A stretch of DNA of 64,000 bases, from NCBI RefSeq assembly GCF_031157355.1, contig NZ_JAVIFT010000002.1:854501-918500 (forward strand), read 5' to 3'. This DNA is from Hyphomicrobium sp. LHD-15 (GTDB taxonomy: Bacteria > Pseudomonadota > Alphaproteobacteria > Rhizobiales > Hyphomicrobiaceae). Position 1 is the first letter of the stretch; every line of letters begins with the position of its first letter. The notes under the pieces are model-generated. The model was given only the letters and a program-made list of their open reading frames with translations, had not been told where the DNA came from and searched no databases. A program made the position numbers and the translations under genes. Below are positions 34,826 to 43,190 of this stretch, piece by piece.

Positions 34826-34904
34826 TGAGACTCATCGTCATCATAGTGACTTCGACCATTGGCTGAGCGGCCGTTAGAAGTCTAGAAAAATGAGACTCAT
34901 CGTC
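34826..34904. promoter_or_regulatory. Repeated operator TGAGACTCATCGTC between divergent genes
   Basis: TGAGACTCATCGTC occurs at 34826-34839 and 34891-34904, 65 bases apart, and each copy contains the near-palindrome TGAG-A-CTCA. Within each, GACT-CAT-CGTC differs by one base from the C-protein box GACT-N3-AGTC. They sit between the PD-(D/E)XK gene and the XRE controller, suggesting autoregulation by the latter. Confidence 0.5.
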
Positions 34905-34941
34905 TGTAGATTGATCGTCACTAACGCCGTTCCCTTCCGCC

Positions 34942-35160
34942 ATGGATGTGCGGCGGCGGCTCGGCCTCAATTTGAAGAGACTCAGGGAGGAGCAAGGCTT
35001 CTCCCAGGAGGCGTTTGCCGATCACTGCGGTCTGCACCGCACGTATATCAGCGGCATTGAGCGCGGCGTGCGCAATCCAACCGTTCTAATTTTGGAAAGA
35101 ATCGCCAAAGCTTTGAAGGTGTCAGCTGGTTCGCTGTTGGAGCCGATCAAGGGTCGCTGA
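34942..35160 (+). CDS. Small XRE-family regulator, C-protein-like
   Basis: A 72-residue helix-turn-helix protein: LGLNLKRLREEQGFSQEAFA, then YISGIERGVRNPTVLILERI. It has the size and form of restriction-modification controller (C) proteins. No ribosome-binding site precedes the ATG, and C genes are often translated from leaderless mRNA. It probably binds the repeats just upstream and controls itself and the divergent PD-(D/E)XK gene. Confidence 0.75.
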   Translation: MDVRRRLGLNLKRLREEQGFSQEAFADHCGLHRTYISGIERGVRNPTVLILERIAKALKVSAGSLLEPIKGR

Positions 35161-35165
35161 ACCGC

Positions 35166-35438
35166 GTGAAACTGTTTTCGCGGTTCCATCCGTACACAGG
35201 TCTTAACTGGGGCTATCTGCAGGAGCTGACGCGTTTCGCCGAATTTAGTTGCCCCCTTGTTGGGGACAACGGCGCGCGTCCGGAGGCAAGCACGCCTGTT
35301 TCGGAGCGCATCGGCTACAGGTTCGATCCAGGCCCCATCATTGTGAGGCTCGACGCTTTCAATCTTTTCGACGAGGAAGGCCAGATCGACGTCTATCGCG
35401 AGTCGCAACTCTCCGGGGAAGCAACTCTAGTAACCTGA
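35166..35438 (+). pseudogene. Relic of the C-terminus of a TonB-dependent receptor
   Basis: The 90-residue reading ends RIGYRFDPGPIIVRLDAFNL, then FDEEGQIDVYRESQLSGEA. This matches the final barrel strands of receptors ending LDVFNLFD...SRLPGEP, but the HFHP-type tail is missing. No signal peptide or plug is present. It follows the XRE gene by 5 bases only by chance. Either decay or capture at the edge of the mobile patch explains it. Confidence 0.45.
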
Positions 35439-35956
35439 GGGAAGTTGCGGCAAATAGCTGCCCAGGATTCAGACCCGCGCGTTTGGGGATGCCGCCAACG
35501 CGAGTTCTGCTTGAGGTGCTAGTACGATCAACGATGGCCGTCGTAGGAAGTCACCTACGGGCCAGAAGCAACCCATATGTGACTTCGGGTGCTGGTGCAC
35601 CGCACAGAGGCGCATCGTCCCACTTGCTGACATACGAGTTGAAAACTTGTCGCAGCGCAGAGCGTAAGATCGATGTCTGCTTTTCCTCGAAGTTCGGCCG
35701 CCACGTTGATCGCGACGCTCCAATAGGCACTCGCTGCTTAGTGAGCAGCGTCGCGACTTAATCCGTGTACGCCACCTAAGGGTTTAACGCCCTGATCTCA
35801 ATCAGAAGAGTGTGATTTTATTGTTGACTCAAATAATACGGTTTTTTACGACTGCAATGTGGCGGCCCTTGGGGAGCTGCTGTTAAGCCAGCCAGTGGAT
35901 TTTTTGCGTTCGCAGTCGAGTCCCAGCCAGGCAGAGTTCGAGTACTGGGGGATTTG
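35439..35956. other. Gene-free region before the large TonB receptor
   Basis: No coding sequence is supported. It contains short hairpins: CGTAGG-N6-CCTACG near 35546 and the stem at 35711-35755. A weak sigma70-like pair, TTGACT (35824-35829) and TACGAC (35847-35852) at 17 bases, may be the promoter of the receptor gene at 35957. Confidence 0.5.
35711..35755. repeat. Nested hairpin
   Basis: CGCGACGCT (35711-35719) pairs exactly with AGCGTCGCG (35747-35755). Inside, CGCTGCT (35732-35738) can instead pair with AGCAGCG (35744-35750), so two mutually exclusive folds exist. No U-run follows. It is at the junction between the phage patch and the receptor operon and may be a terminator or a recombination relic. 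Confidence 0.45.
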
Positions 35957-38779
35957 ATGAAGAAGTCTGCCGTGACAGGCCTGCCTGTCGCATTGATGAT
36001 TTGTGCGCTCTCCGTTGGGCACAGTTCTTTGGCTCAGCAAAACGATCCTACGCCGAACGAAGCGACCGCTGGGCAATCTAGTTCGGGGCCCTCAGACACA
36101 AGCTCAACCACGGCCATCCCGGACGTTGTCGTCACGACGACCATCAAGAAAAAAACTGGACCTAAGAAGAAAGTTGAGGGCACATCCGCGGGCGGCGGAT
36201 CGTCCGATGCGGATCAGTCAAATCAATCAGCTGGGACAGATACTGGCAGCCTCTCAGACGCTTCCGAAGCGGAAACCACCGAAGGTGGCGTGATCCTGAG
36301 TGGGCCAGCCATTGCCGACACCGGCACCACAGTGTTCGACGCTAACAGCGTTCGCATGCGCACAGACGGCAGCGGCGACGCCAACACCTTTCTCCGCAAT
36401 CTTCCGAACGTGCAGTATCAGAATGATACATCGACGGACGCAGGCGTGGGCAATCAATCGATCATCGATACTCGCCCGTTGCTGCTGTCTATCAATGGCG
36501 GACGTACTTACGAAAACAACCTCATCCTCAACGGTGTATCAATCAACAATATCACCGGACCGATCGAGCGGAGCACGACGACGCTCAACGATACGACACT
36601 CACCCCGAACATCGATGTGATCTTCGGTCTTCATCCGCAGCAGATTTACGTGCCGTCCGAATTTCTGGCCGAAGCGACGGTCATTGATAGCAATGCTTCT
36701 GCCGAGTACGGCGAGTTTCTGGGAGGCGTCGTCATTTATGATTTGGCGAGACCTCCGACGGACCGCTATCGCGCTAGCATCAACTACAGCCGCCAAACCG
36801 ATGATATGGTGAGCTACATCCTTGGCACCGCGACGGGGACCAATCCGCTCGATCGTAAAGCTCCGACGTTCGAAAAGGACAACCTCGCGGTGTCGATCGG
36901 AGCGCCGATTACCAACCAATTCGGATTCATCGCCCAGGCCAGCCACAAGACCGCTGAGACCATCAAGCAAAAGGATTATACGCTTTACGACGGCTTTGTA
37001 ACCGAAGACTCAGAGAACAATTTTTTCCGTGGTGCGGTGAGTCTCAGGACGGACATCGGAAAGTTCAACCTCGAAAGCTCGTTGACTGATTATACCCAGT
37101 ACTGGGAGAGCTATGCGTATCGGGACCTGAGCATCGAAGTGCAAGGCAAGTCGTCTTCAACCCAACTCGAATATCTAACAGATCTACCGGGAATTCAGCT
37201 CGCGGGCCTTGGTCTTGGCCATGTCAAACTCGAGAGCCGCGCGTATTACAACTCGAGTGACACCGAGAACGCATCGCCTGGAGACACTGTTTGGAACTGG
37301 CGAGGAAACACGCGGTCCAAGGTCGGCGGAGTTTGGACGGAAACGTTCAATTCCGTGCTCCTGAGCGATTGGTGTCGCGCAGTGCCGATCGACACCTTGC
37401 CGACAAACACATCGGCCACGTCTTCCAACACCACCTGTCGAGAGGGTGGTTATGCCGACATGCTGCAAGGCCAGGACGACCTTGGCCTCAAGGCGCGACT
37501 GACCGGTGACTTGCTGTTCGGAAGCTTCAATATCGGCGGCGAGGCCAAGTCTATCGAAGGCCGCAGGGCGCGGCTCGAAGACTATACCCTCTACGGCGCT
37601 ACCACATTTCTCACGGCGGCTCAGGTTGCCGCAGGGCAGGTTATCGTTTGTCCACCCGGCGACGACGCCTGCACTTCTGAGCAATTCGCGAGCAGCCGCA
37701 ACATCAACCGCGCTTTCGATGTCGACGAGACCGTCAACGCCATCCATGGCTATGCCGAGGTCGATCAGACCTTGGGATGGTTCAACTTGCGGGCAGGTGT
37801 GCGTGTTGACTATGAAGACTACTTCGAGAATCTGAACGTGGCGCCGCGCCTTGCGGGAACAGTAACTCCGCTCAGGGGCCTCAGCTTCACCGGTGGTTTC
37901 AATCGCTACTACCAGGGCGAGTCGCTTTATTATGCGCTTCGCGACCAACAGCCACGCTCTTTGCCGAACTACTCCCGTACGCGCCGCGCTGACGGCACTC
38001 TCACCGATTGGACGACAACCCAGAGCAGCGCCTACTACGGCTACAAGGATTCTGATGTCGATACGCCCTATACAGACGAGTACACTGGAGCGGTCCGTAT
38101 CAAGGAGCCGTTTCTCGGCGGCAACATTCGACTGCGCTACCTTGAGCGCTATTCGGAGGATCGCTTCTCTTCCAACCCGTGTCCCGGCGTATCAAACTGC
38201 ATCGAGCTGAACAACGACGCCAATGCGTTCTATCGCTCAGCCATCGCCGAATACACGAAGTACTGGCACGAACTCAACACGCCGTTCCTAAGCGCAGCTG
38301 CGATTACCACGAACGTCACGTGGTCCGAGCAGACGACGTCGCGGAACACTTATCACGACGACTACGATGGCGATCAGTACATTCTCTACAACGGGCAGTC
38401 CTATACGCCTCTAACCTTCACCAACGTAACCGGGAACCTGGATATTCCGATCCGCATTGGCGCAACCCTCTCGACGAACTGGTTCGATGACCTGTTACTC
38501 GTCAACCTGAGCGCCGGATACAATTTGGGCTATCAGGGCGTCTACGATACCGGCATCAACCAGACCTTCGAAGGTCGGTCCCACGACGTTTGGGAAGACA
38601 AGGATTTTGGATCGCTGCTGATGCTGGACGTTTCTGGCCAGGTCAACGTTTCGGAAAACGCAGCGATCGAGTTTCAGGTCAACAACCTGCTCAACAACGC
38701 CGGCAATGGCGTGACGACCAACAACAATCCGTGGCTACTCGGCCGAAGCTACTGGGTTGGATCGACGGTAAGGTTCTGA
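35957..38779 (+). CDS. TonB-dependent receptor
   Basis: A protein of about 940 residues, large for the class. ATG 35957 follows GGGGG and gives a signal peptide (GLPVALMICALSVGHSSLAQ). A Ser/Thr/Lys-rich linker comes next (TTTIKKKTGPKKK), then a plug (SVRMRTDGSGDANTFLRNLP, ASAEYGEFLGGVVIYDLARP), then a long barrel ending WVGSTVRF. The C-terminal Phe is the usual outer-membrane signal. The gene overlaps the di-heme peroxidase gene by one base (TGATG), so they act together. The substrate is unknown. Confidence 0.85.
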   Translation: MKKSAVTGLPVALMICALSVGHSSLAQQNDPTPNEATAGQSSSGPSDTSSTTAIPDVVVTTTIKKKTGPKKKVEGTSAGGGSSDADQSNQSAGTDTGSLSDASEAETTEGGVILSGPAIADTGTTVFDANSVRMRTDGSGDANTFLRNLPNVQYQNDTSTDAGVGNQSIIDTRPLLLSINGGRTYENNLILNGVSINNITGPIERSTTTLNDTTLTPNIDVIFGLHPQQIYVPSEFLAEATVIDSNASAEYGEFLGGVVIYDLARPPTDRYRASINYSRQTDDMVSYILGTATGTNPLDRKAPTFEKDNLAVSIGAPITNQFGFIAQASHKTAETIKQKDYTLYDGFVTEDSENNFFRGAVSLRTDIGKFNLESSLTDYTQYWESYAYRDLSIEVQGKSSSTQLEYLTDLPGIQLAGLGLGHVKLESRAYYNSSDTENASPGDTVWNWRGNTRSKVGGVWTETFNSVLLSDWCRAVPIDTLPTNTSATSSNTTCREGGYADMLQGQDDLGLKARLTGDLLFGSFNIGGEAKSIEGRRARLEDYTLYGATTFLTAAQVAAGQVIVCPPGDDACTSEQFASSRNINRAFDVDETVNAIHGYAEVDQTLGWFNLRAGVRVDYEDYFENLNVAPRLAGTVTPLRGLSFTGGFNRYYQGESLYYALRDQQPRSLPNYSRTRRADGTLTDWTTTQSSAYYGYKDSDVDTPYTDEYTGAVRIKEPFLGGNIRLRYLERYSEDRFSSNPCPGVSNCIELNNDANAFYRSAIAEYTKYWHELNTPFLSAAAITTNVTWSEQTTSRNTYHDDYDGDQYILYNGQSYTPLTFTNVTGNLDIPIRIGATLSTNWFDDLLLVNLSAGYNLGYQGVYDTGINQTFEGRSHDVWEDKDFGSLLMLDVSGQVNVSENAAIEFQVNNLLNNAGNGVTTNNNPWLLGRSYWVGSTVRF

Positions 38780-39957
38780 TGACTTTACTTGGGGCTAAGG
38801 CGTGGCATTTTCTGAACTCCAAATGGACGGCGGGTGCGATCGCGCTCGCCGTCTTCTGCATCGCGATGGCGACGATCGCGATGTTGAGCGCCATCCGGTC
38901 GCCTCGGCTTGACGCCGGCTTTCCATCAGCGGCCAGCGACGCGGATCTTCGTTCGCTACGCAAAGCATACTCCGGACCGCCCGCAACTTGGCCGCAACCG
39001 CAATTGCTTGCCGATGCCAGGTTTACCGAGATGGGTTCGCTCACACTCCACGCGCCGTCCGCAGGCAAAGCGCGCCTGCTCGCACGGCTTGGTTCGGAAC
39101 TCTTCGAGGATCCGCGCCTCTCAGCGTCTGGACACGTCGCCTGCCAAAGCTGTCACAACCGAAGGCTCGGCTGGGGGGATGCACTCCCAACACCTTTCGG
39201 GCACGGGCGCGCAAAAGGTAAGCGCAATGCTCAATCGTTGTTTTCGGTTGGCTACAAATCATCGTTTTTCTGGGACGGCCGCAGCAATTCGCTCGAGGAT
39301 CAAGCTCTCGGCCCGCTAACAGATCATAGCGAAATGGCCAACCACGACATCTCGGCACTACTAACGCGTATAAATGCTGTCGATAGGTATCGCAGTTCTT
39401 TCGCAGAGGTGACCGGTAAAGACACAATCGATCTCGATGCACTTACATCGGCTCTCGCCGCCTTTCAGCGCACGCTCGATCGTCGGACCCGTTTCGATCG
39501 TTTCGCCGACGGTGAGACAAGGGTCATGACCGATGTCGAAATCTGGGGACTGCATTTATTCCGTTCCAAGGCGAAATGCGCCAATTGCCATAGCGGGCCT
39601 ACGCTGAGCGACGGCAGATTTCACAACCTAGGCCTTAGCTTTTTCAATCGGACGCTCGAGGATCTCGGACGGTACGGCGTGACGGGAGCGCCAAGCGACA
39701 CCGGAAGATTTCTAACGCCATCTCTGCGGCATATTTCGAAAACTGGCCCCTACATGCACAACGGGATTTTTCCGTCGTTGTCCGGGCTCATCCGCTTTTA
39801 TGAGGCGGGGGGTGGTCGCATCCGAGCCGATCTGCACGTTAACTCTGAACGGAAAGCACTTCTGGACGCCGCCGTAAAAAAATCTCCCCAACTCGAGGGT
39901 TTCGAGCTGACGCCATCTGAGCGTGCGGCACTCCTCGCCTTTCTTAACACGCTCTAA
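38779..39957 (+). CDS. Di-heme cytochrome c peroxidase/MauG-family protein, membrane-anchored
   Basis: The 392-residue protein has an N-terminal membrane segment (WTAGAIALAVFCIAMATIAM), so it is tethered facing the periplasm. Two c-type haem sites are present: CQSCH near residue 122 and CANCH near 267. WDGRSNSLEDQALGPLTD and TPSLRHISKTGPYMHNGIF are conserved in di-heme peroxidases. Members either remove H2O2 or oxidise a partner (MauG, MbnH). Pairing with a TonB receptor suggests modification of an imported ligand; that is inference. Confidence 0.86.
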   Translation: MTLLGAKAWHFLNSKWTAGAIALAVFCIAMATIAMLSAIRSPRLDAGFPSAASDADLRSLRKAYSGPPATWPQPQLLADARFTEMGSLTLHAPSAGKARLLARLGSELFEDPRLSASGHVACQSCHNRRLGWGDALPTPFGHGRAKGKRNAQSLFSVGYKSSFFWDGRSNSLEDQALGPLTDHSEMANHDISALLTRINAVDRYRSSFAEVTGKDTIDLDALTSALAAFQRTLDRRTRFDRFADGETRVMTDVEIWGLHLFRSKAKCANCHSGPTLSDGRFHNLGLSFFNRTLEDLGRYGVTGAPSDTGRFLTPSLRHISKTGPYMHNGIFPSLSGLIRFYEAGGGRIRADLHVNSERKALLDAAVKKSPQLEGFELTPSERAALLAFLNTL

Positions 39958-39981
39958 GACATTCAAGGACGAACTTACCGG

Positions 39982-41042
39982 GTGGTGCGGGTCGTGAGGG
40001 CAATATCTCGAACGATGTATTGGGCGATCGACGACACCATCGTCCTCATGGTGAAGAAGTACGCTGAGGATAAAAGGGGAAACGACTACCATCTTGACCG
40101 AGCCGTTGAACGTGTGGTCACAGAGAACAGGCCTGTTCCGGACTGGCCGTCAGCCTACAACGTACATCCTGTGGCAGCAGCCGATCTCAGGAAGAGACTC
40201 TTTGCATTGACAGCTGGCGAAGGTGCCGAGGCCGCGATCGGCACGGTTTTGCCTAACTCAGACACCGAGGGCGCGACAGAAATTCGCGAAGCCGGAAGCA
40301 AGATTGCCGATCTCCCGTCTTTGCCTTTCAACCATCACTGGACGAAGAGCCTTTTCGCTTCCCCAGATGGCACCAAGCTTTATGTGACCATCGGCTCAAA
40401 CAGCAACGTCGCCGAAAACGGAATGGAGGCGGAAAAAGACCGCGCAGCTATTCTCGAAGTCGAGCCCGCGAGCGGGGCGAAGCGGCTGTTAGCTTCGGGA
40501 TTGCGCAACCCGAACGGAATGGGCTGGGAGCCAACGACCGGCGTACTTTGGACGGTCGTCAATGAGCGAGACGAGATTGGCAACGATCTTGTTCCGGACT
40601 ACCTAACGTCGGTCAAGGACGGCGGCTTCTATGGATGGCCGTACAGTTACTTCGGCCAGCATGTGGACGCACGTGTCACACCTCAGAAACCATATCTCGT
40701 CGCCAAGGCAATCGCGCCTGATTACGCACTTGGCGCTCATACTGCCTCGCTCGGCCTCGCGTTCTCGGGCGGCAGCTTGCTACCGGCGGAGTTACGGCAG
40801 GGTGCATTCATAGGGCAGCATGGATCTTGGAACCGCAAGCCACAGAGTGGCTATCAGGTTGTCTTCGTGCCGTTCCGCGACGGCAAGCCTGATGGACAAC
40901 CAGAGCCTGCCGGCCCGTAGGTGTCGCCATCGACCGCGCTAGCGCGCTGCTAGTCGCGGACGACGTTGGCAATATCGTCTGGCGCTTGACGCCGGACAGC
41001 TCGCCCGCAAGCACCGGACACGTACCCGCAGGTGCAGACTAA
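39982..41042 (+). pseudogene. Sorbosone dehydrogenase-like protein, frameshifted and N-terminally altered
   Basis: The frame 39982-40920 encodes a six-bladed-propeller domain of the PQQ-dependent sugar dehydrogenase family ([60 protein letters not shown]). It stops at TAG 40918. The normal continuation, [20 protein letters not shown], is readable in another frame from 40911 to a TAA at 41040-41042. The first ~85 residues do not match the family, so the N-terminus is also lost or replaced. It probably once belonged to the receptor-peroxidase operon. Confidence 0.8.
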
Positions 41043-41185
41043 ACCGCGCCTTCTCAACAGCATATGGCAGAAGTATACGGCTGGAGGCAAAGACTCTCTT
41101 CCATAGACACTTACGAATATGAACGTCACAGCACGCCTGCAACGTGGCCGTAATTTCGTCGACGCATTTGCCATGAAGGTTGGCA

Positions 41186-41719
41186 TCAAGGATCATCTTG
41201 CTCACCTGTCGTTGGTTGAGCGCAGGAGCGGATGTGAGCGATAGCGTCGGGCGCCGACTTCCATCCTTCGATCCTGGGCTCAGCACCAGCAAAGTAACCG
41301 GCAATCGCAAAAAAGCTTTCGATCTCCTGCTGAAACTGGCCGCTCAGTTCGCTCACCTCGCCTTCCGGAGCTTGATACCAGATGGGCACAACAATCAGGC
41401 GCGGATTGGAAATTCGGCCGAATGGCTTTTTCTGGGTAACCTCGACAATTCCGAGCGCCCTGCAATTCATGATCACTCCAGGATAGGTTCCTGTGCTGTG
41501 GAGGACCATAGCGTCAACCGGATCCCCATCCGCCCCCTGGGTTCCGGGAATGAAACCCCAGTCGAAGGGATATGCCAATCCCTGAGGCAACGCACGCTTG
41601 ACGCGGAAGGCATTCAGATCCGGCTCAAACTTCAGCTTCACGGTTGCCCCGCGCGGGCTCTCAACGACCGTCCTGAGGAAACCGTCAGCATCAAAGGCAG
41701 CGAGTTGGTCGAGCCGCAT
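41186..41719 (-). CDS. Inorganic pyrophosphatase
   Basis: A 177-residue family I soluble pyrophosphatase, which hydrolyses PPi to phosphate. KLKFEPDLNAFRVKRALPQG, then YPFDWGFIPGTQGADGDPVD contains the D-G-D-P-V-D metal-binding signature. Start MRLDQLAAFD (41719) gives normal length. It may be a second, accessory copy, as it lies away from housekeeping genes and beside a stress-type cluster. Confidence 0.88.
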   Translation of the reverse strand: MRLDQLAAFDADGFLRTVVESPRGATVKLKFEPDLNAFRVKRALPQGLAYPFDWGFIPGTQGADGDPVDAMVLHSTGTYPGVIMNCRALGIVEVTQKKPFGRISNPRLIVVPIWYQAPEGEVSELSGQFQQEIESFFAIAGYFAGAEPRIEGWKSAPDAIAHIRSCAQPTTGEQDDP

Positions 41720-41839
41720 TGCACAAATCCAGCATTTGGGCTGGCGGGCGTAACCTGGTTTCGACCGACCGCAAGCCAGCCAGAAAGATGAGGCCGGCAA
41801 AGCAGTCGCCGTCCCATGATCTAACTACCATTGCCAGTC

Positions 41840-42040
41840 TCATCGCTTGTGCGGATATGCCGAGGCCTGCTCCAAATGCAACAAGCTAAGATGGATGCGG
41901 AATGGCAAGCGCTTGTCCACTTTGAACTCGTTTCGGAGACGGGCCTTAAGCCGATCGCTTGGTGAAGGGATTGGCCAATGCCGATCAATCGTTGTCGCTC
42001 GACGCAAGGCGCCGATGCTCTGCATGAACAGGCGGCTCAT
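41840..42040 (-). CDS. Small basic protein of unknown function
   Basis: A 66-residue protein starting MSRLFMQSIGALRRATTIDR and ending YPHKR. No family was recognised; it is Arg-rich and hydrophilic with no signal peptide. Support comes from a strong ribosome-binding site (GGAGGAGA) at good distance and a perfect EcfG-type promoter (GGAAC-N16-CGTT) 26 bases before the start codon. It is likely a small general-stress protein. Confidence 0.6.
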   Translation of the reverse strand: MSRLFMQSIGALRRATTIDRHWPIPSPSDRLKARLRNEFKVDKRLPFRIHLSLLHLEQASAYPHKR

Positions 42041-42065
42041 TGTCTCCTCCAATCTTTGCAATTTT

Positions 42066-42090
42066 AACGCCGACCGGCCGCGAGTGTTCC
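42066..42090 (-). promoter_or_regulatory. EcfG-type stress sigma factor promoter
   Basis: On the minus strand GGAAC (42090-42086) and CGTT (42069-42066) are separated by 16 bases, an exact match to the alphaproteobacterial sigma-EcfG consensus. It lies just upstream of the 66-residue gene. Confidence 0.65.
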
Positions 42091-42173
42091 TATGATCAAT
42101 TCACTGATCGTACCGGGCGCTATTTATGGTGATACCTTGCGAAAATGATATCCGGCGTTTGTCAAAGAATTGC

Positions 42174-42187
42174 GTAATGTTCATTAC
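42174..42187. promoter_or_regulatory. Palindrome GTAATG-TT-CATTAC
   Basis: A perfect 6-base inverted repeat with a 2-base spacer, 54 bases upstream of the histidine kinase ATG. It may be an operator for the kinase gene; the half-site GTAATGTT resembles alphaproteobacterial Zur boxes but the spacing does not fit. Confidence 0.4.
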
Positions 42188-42240
42188 TGACAAGCGGGTA
42201 ATTCGTTTGTGATGGTGTCCGGTCAATCAGAGAACAAAAA

Positions 42241-43185
42241 ATGGAAGCTTTATTAAAGCTACTGCCGCCCCCTCAGCCGCTACTGGTTCGCTATGGCATT
42301 ACCGTTTTGATGGTAGCGCTGATGTTCGCTGTGAAATTGGGGATGCAGAATGCGACGGGACTGTACGGCTTTATAGTGTACGTACCGGCCGTTGTGGCGG
42401 CGGCGCTACTTTTTGATCGAGGCAGCGGCTATCTCGCGGTTGTCGTGAGTGCTGCATTCGTCGCGTCGAGCGTGCCGTGGACAGCGGACGGGTCAGATGC
42501 TCACCTATCGGCGCTCGCCAGTTTCATCATCGTAGGAAGCGGATTGGTGTTCATCAGCGAGGGACTTCATCGGGCGTTGGAGCGCGCAGAAGCAGCCACT
42601 CGTGAGCGAGATCTCTTGTTGGAGGAGATGAGCCACAGAGTGAAGAACAAATTCTCCATGATCAATTCGATCATTGGATTGCAGGCCAAAAATGCGCCGC
42701 CTGAAGCAAGAGTGGCTCTCGATGCGGTTGCCAGCCGCGTCCTCATAATTGCCAACGTTCACGACTTCTTGCAGCTCTCGCGTCATCAGGGGCTGGTGGC
42801 GATGTCCGGATATCTCACCAAACTTTGCGGAGCTCTTGCTGCGGCTGGCGCCCACATGCGGCCGATCGTGTTGGCGGTTGATGCCGTCGATGTGGAGTTT
42901 CCCCCACAGAAGGCTCTATCGATTGGGCTTATCGTCAACGAGCTGGTGACAAATGCCTTTAAGTATGCGTTCCCGGAGGATCGCGCGGGGACAATTCGGG
43001 TTCAGCTGCGTCGGATTGACGGCATTGTTGAGTTGATGGTGCGCGATGACGGCATTGGTTCCACTGGTGATGCTCACCCGGGGTTGGGTACCAGGCTAGT
43101 TAATGTGCTGGCAGCACAAATTGGCGCGTCCGTTCGGTGGGAAAATCAGGAATCGGGCTGCTGCGTGATCGTATCTGGCTTTTAG
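42241..43185 (+). CDS. Sensor histidine kinase, HWE/HisKA_2 type
   Basis: A 314-residue membrane kinase. The N-terminal part has about four membrane segments (YGITVLMVALMFAVKLGMQ and following; DUF4118-like). LLEEMSHRVKNKFSMINSII carries the phospho-accepting His132. NELVTNAFKYAF (N-box) and DDGIGSTGDAHPGLGTRLVN (ATP lid) complete the catalytic domain. HWE/HisKA_2 kinases often feed the PhyR-EcfG general-stress pathway in alphaproteobacteria. There is no adjacent response regulator, so it is an orphan. Confidence 0.87.
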   Translation: MEALLKLLPPPQPLLVRYGITVLMVALMFAVKLGMQNATGLYGFIVYVPAVVAAALLFDRGSGYLAVVVSAAFVASSVPWTADGSDAHLSALASFIIVGSGLVFISEGLHRALERAEAATRERDLLLEEMSHRVKNKFSMINSIIGLQAKNAPPEARVALDAVASRVLIIANVHDFLQLSRHQGLVAMSGYLTKLCGALAAAGAHMRPIVLAVDAVDVEFPPQKALSIGLIVNELVTNAFKYAFPEDRAGTIRVQLRRIDGIVELMVRDDGIGSTGDAHPGLGTRLVNVLAAQIGASVRWENQESGCCVIVSGF

Positions 43186-43190
43186 CGGCG

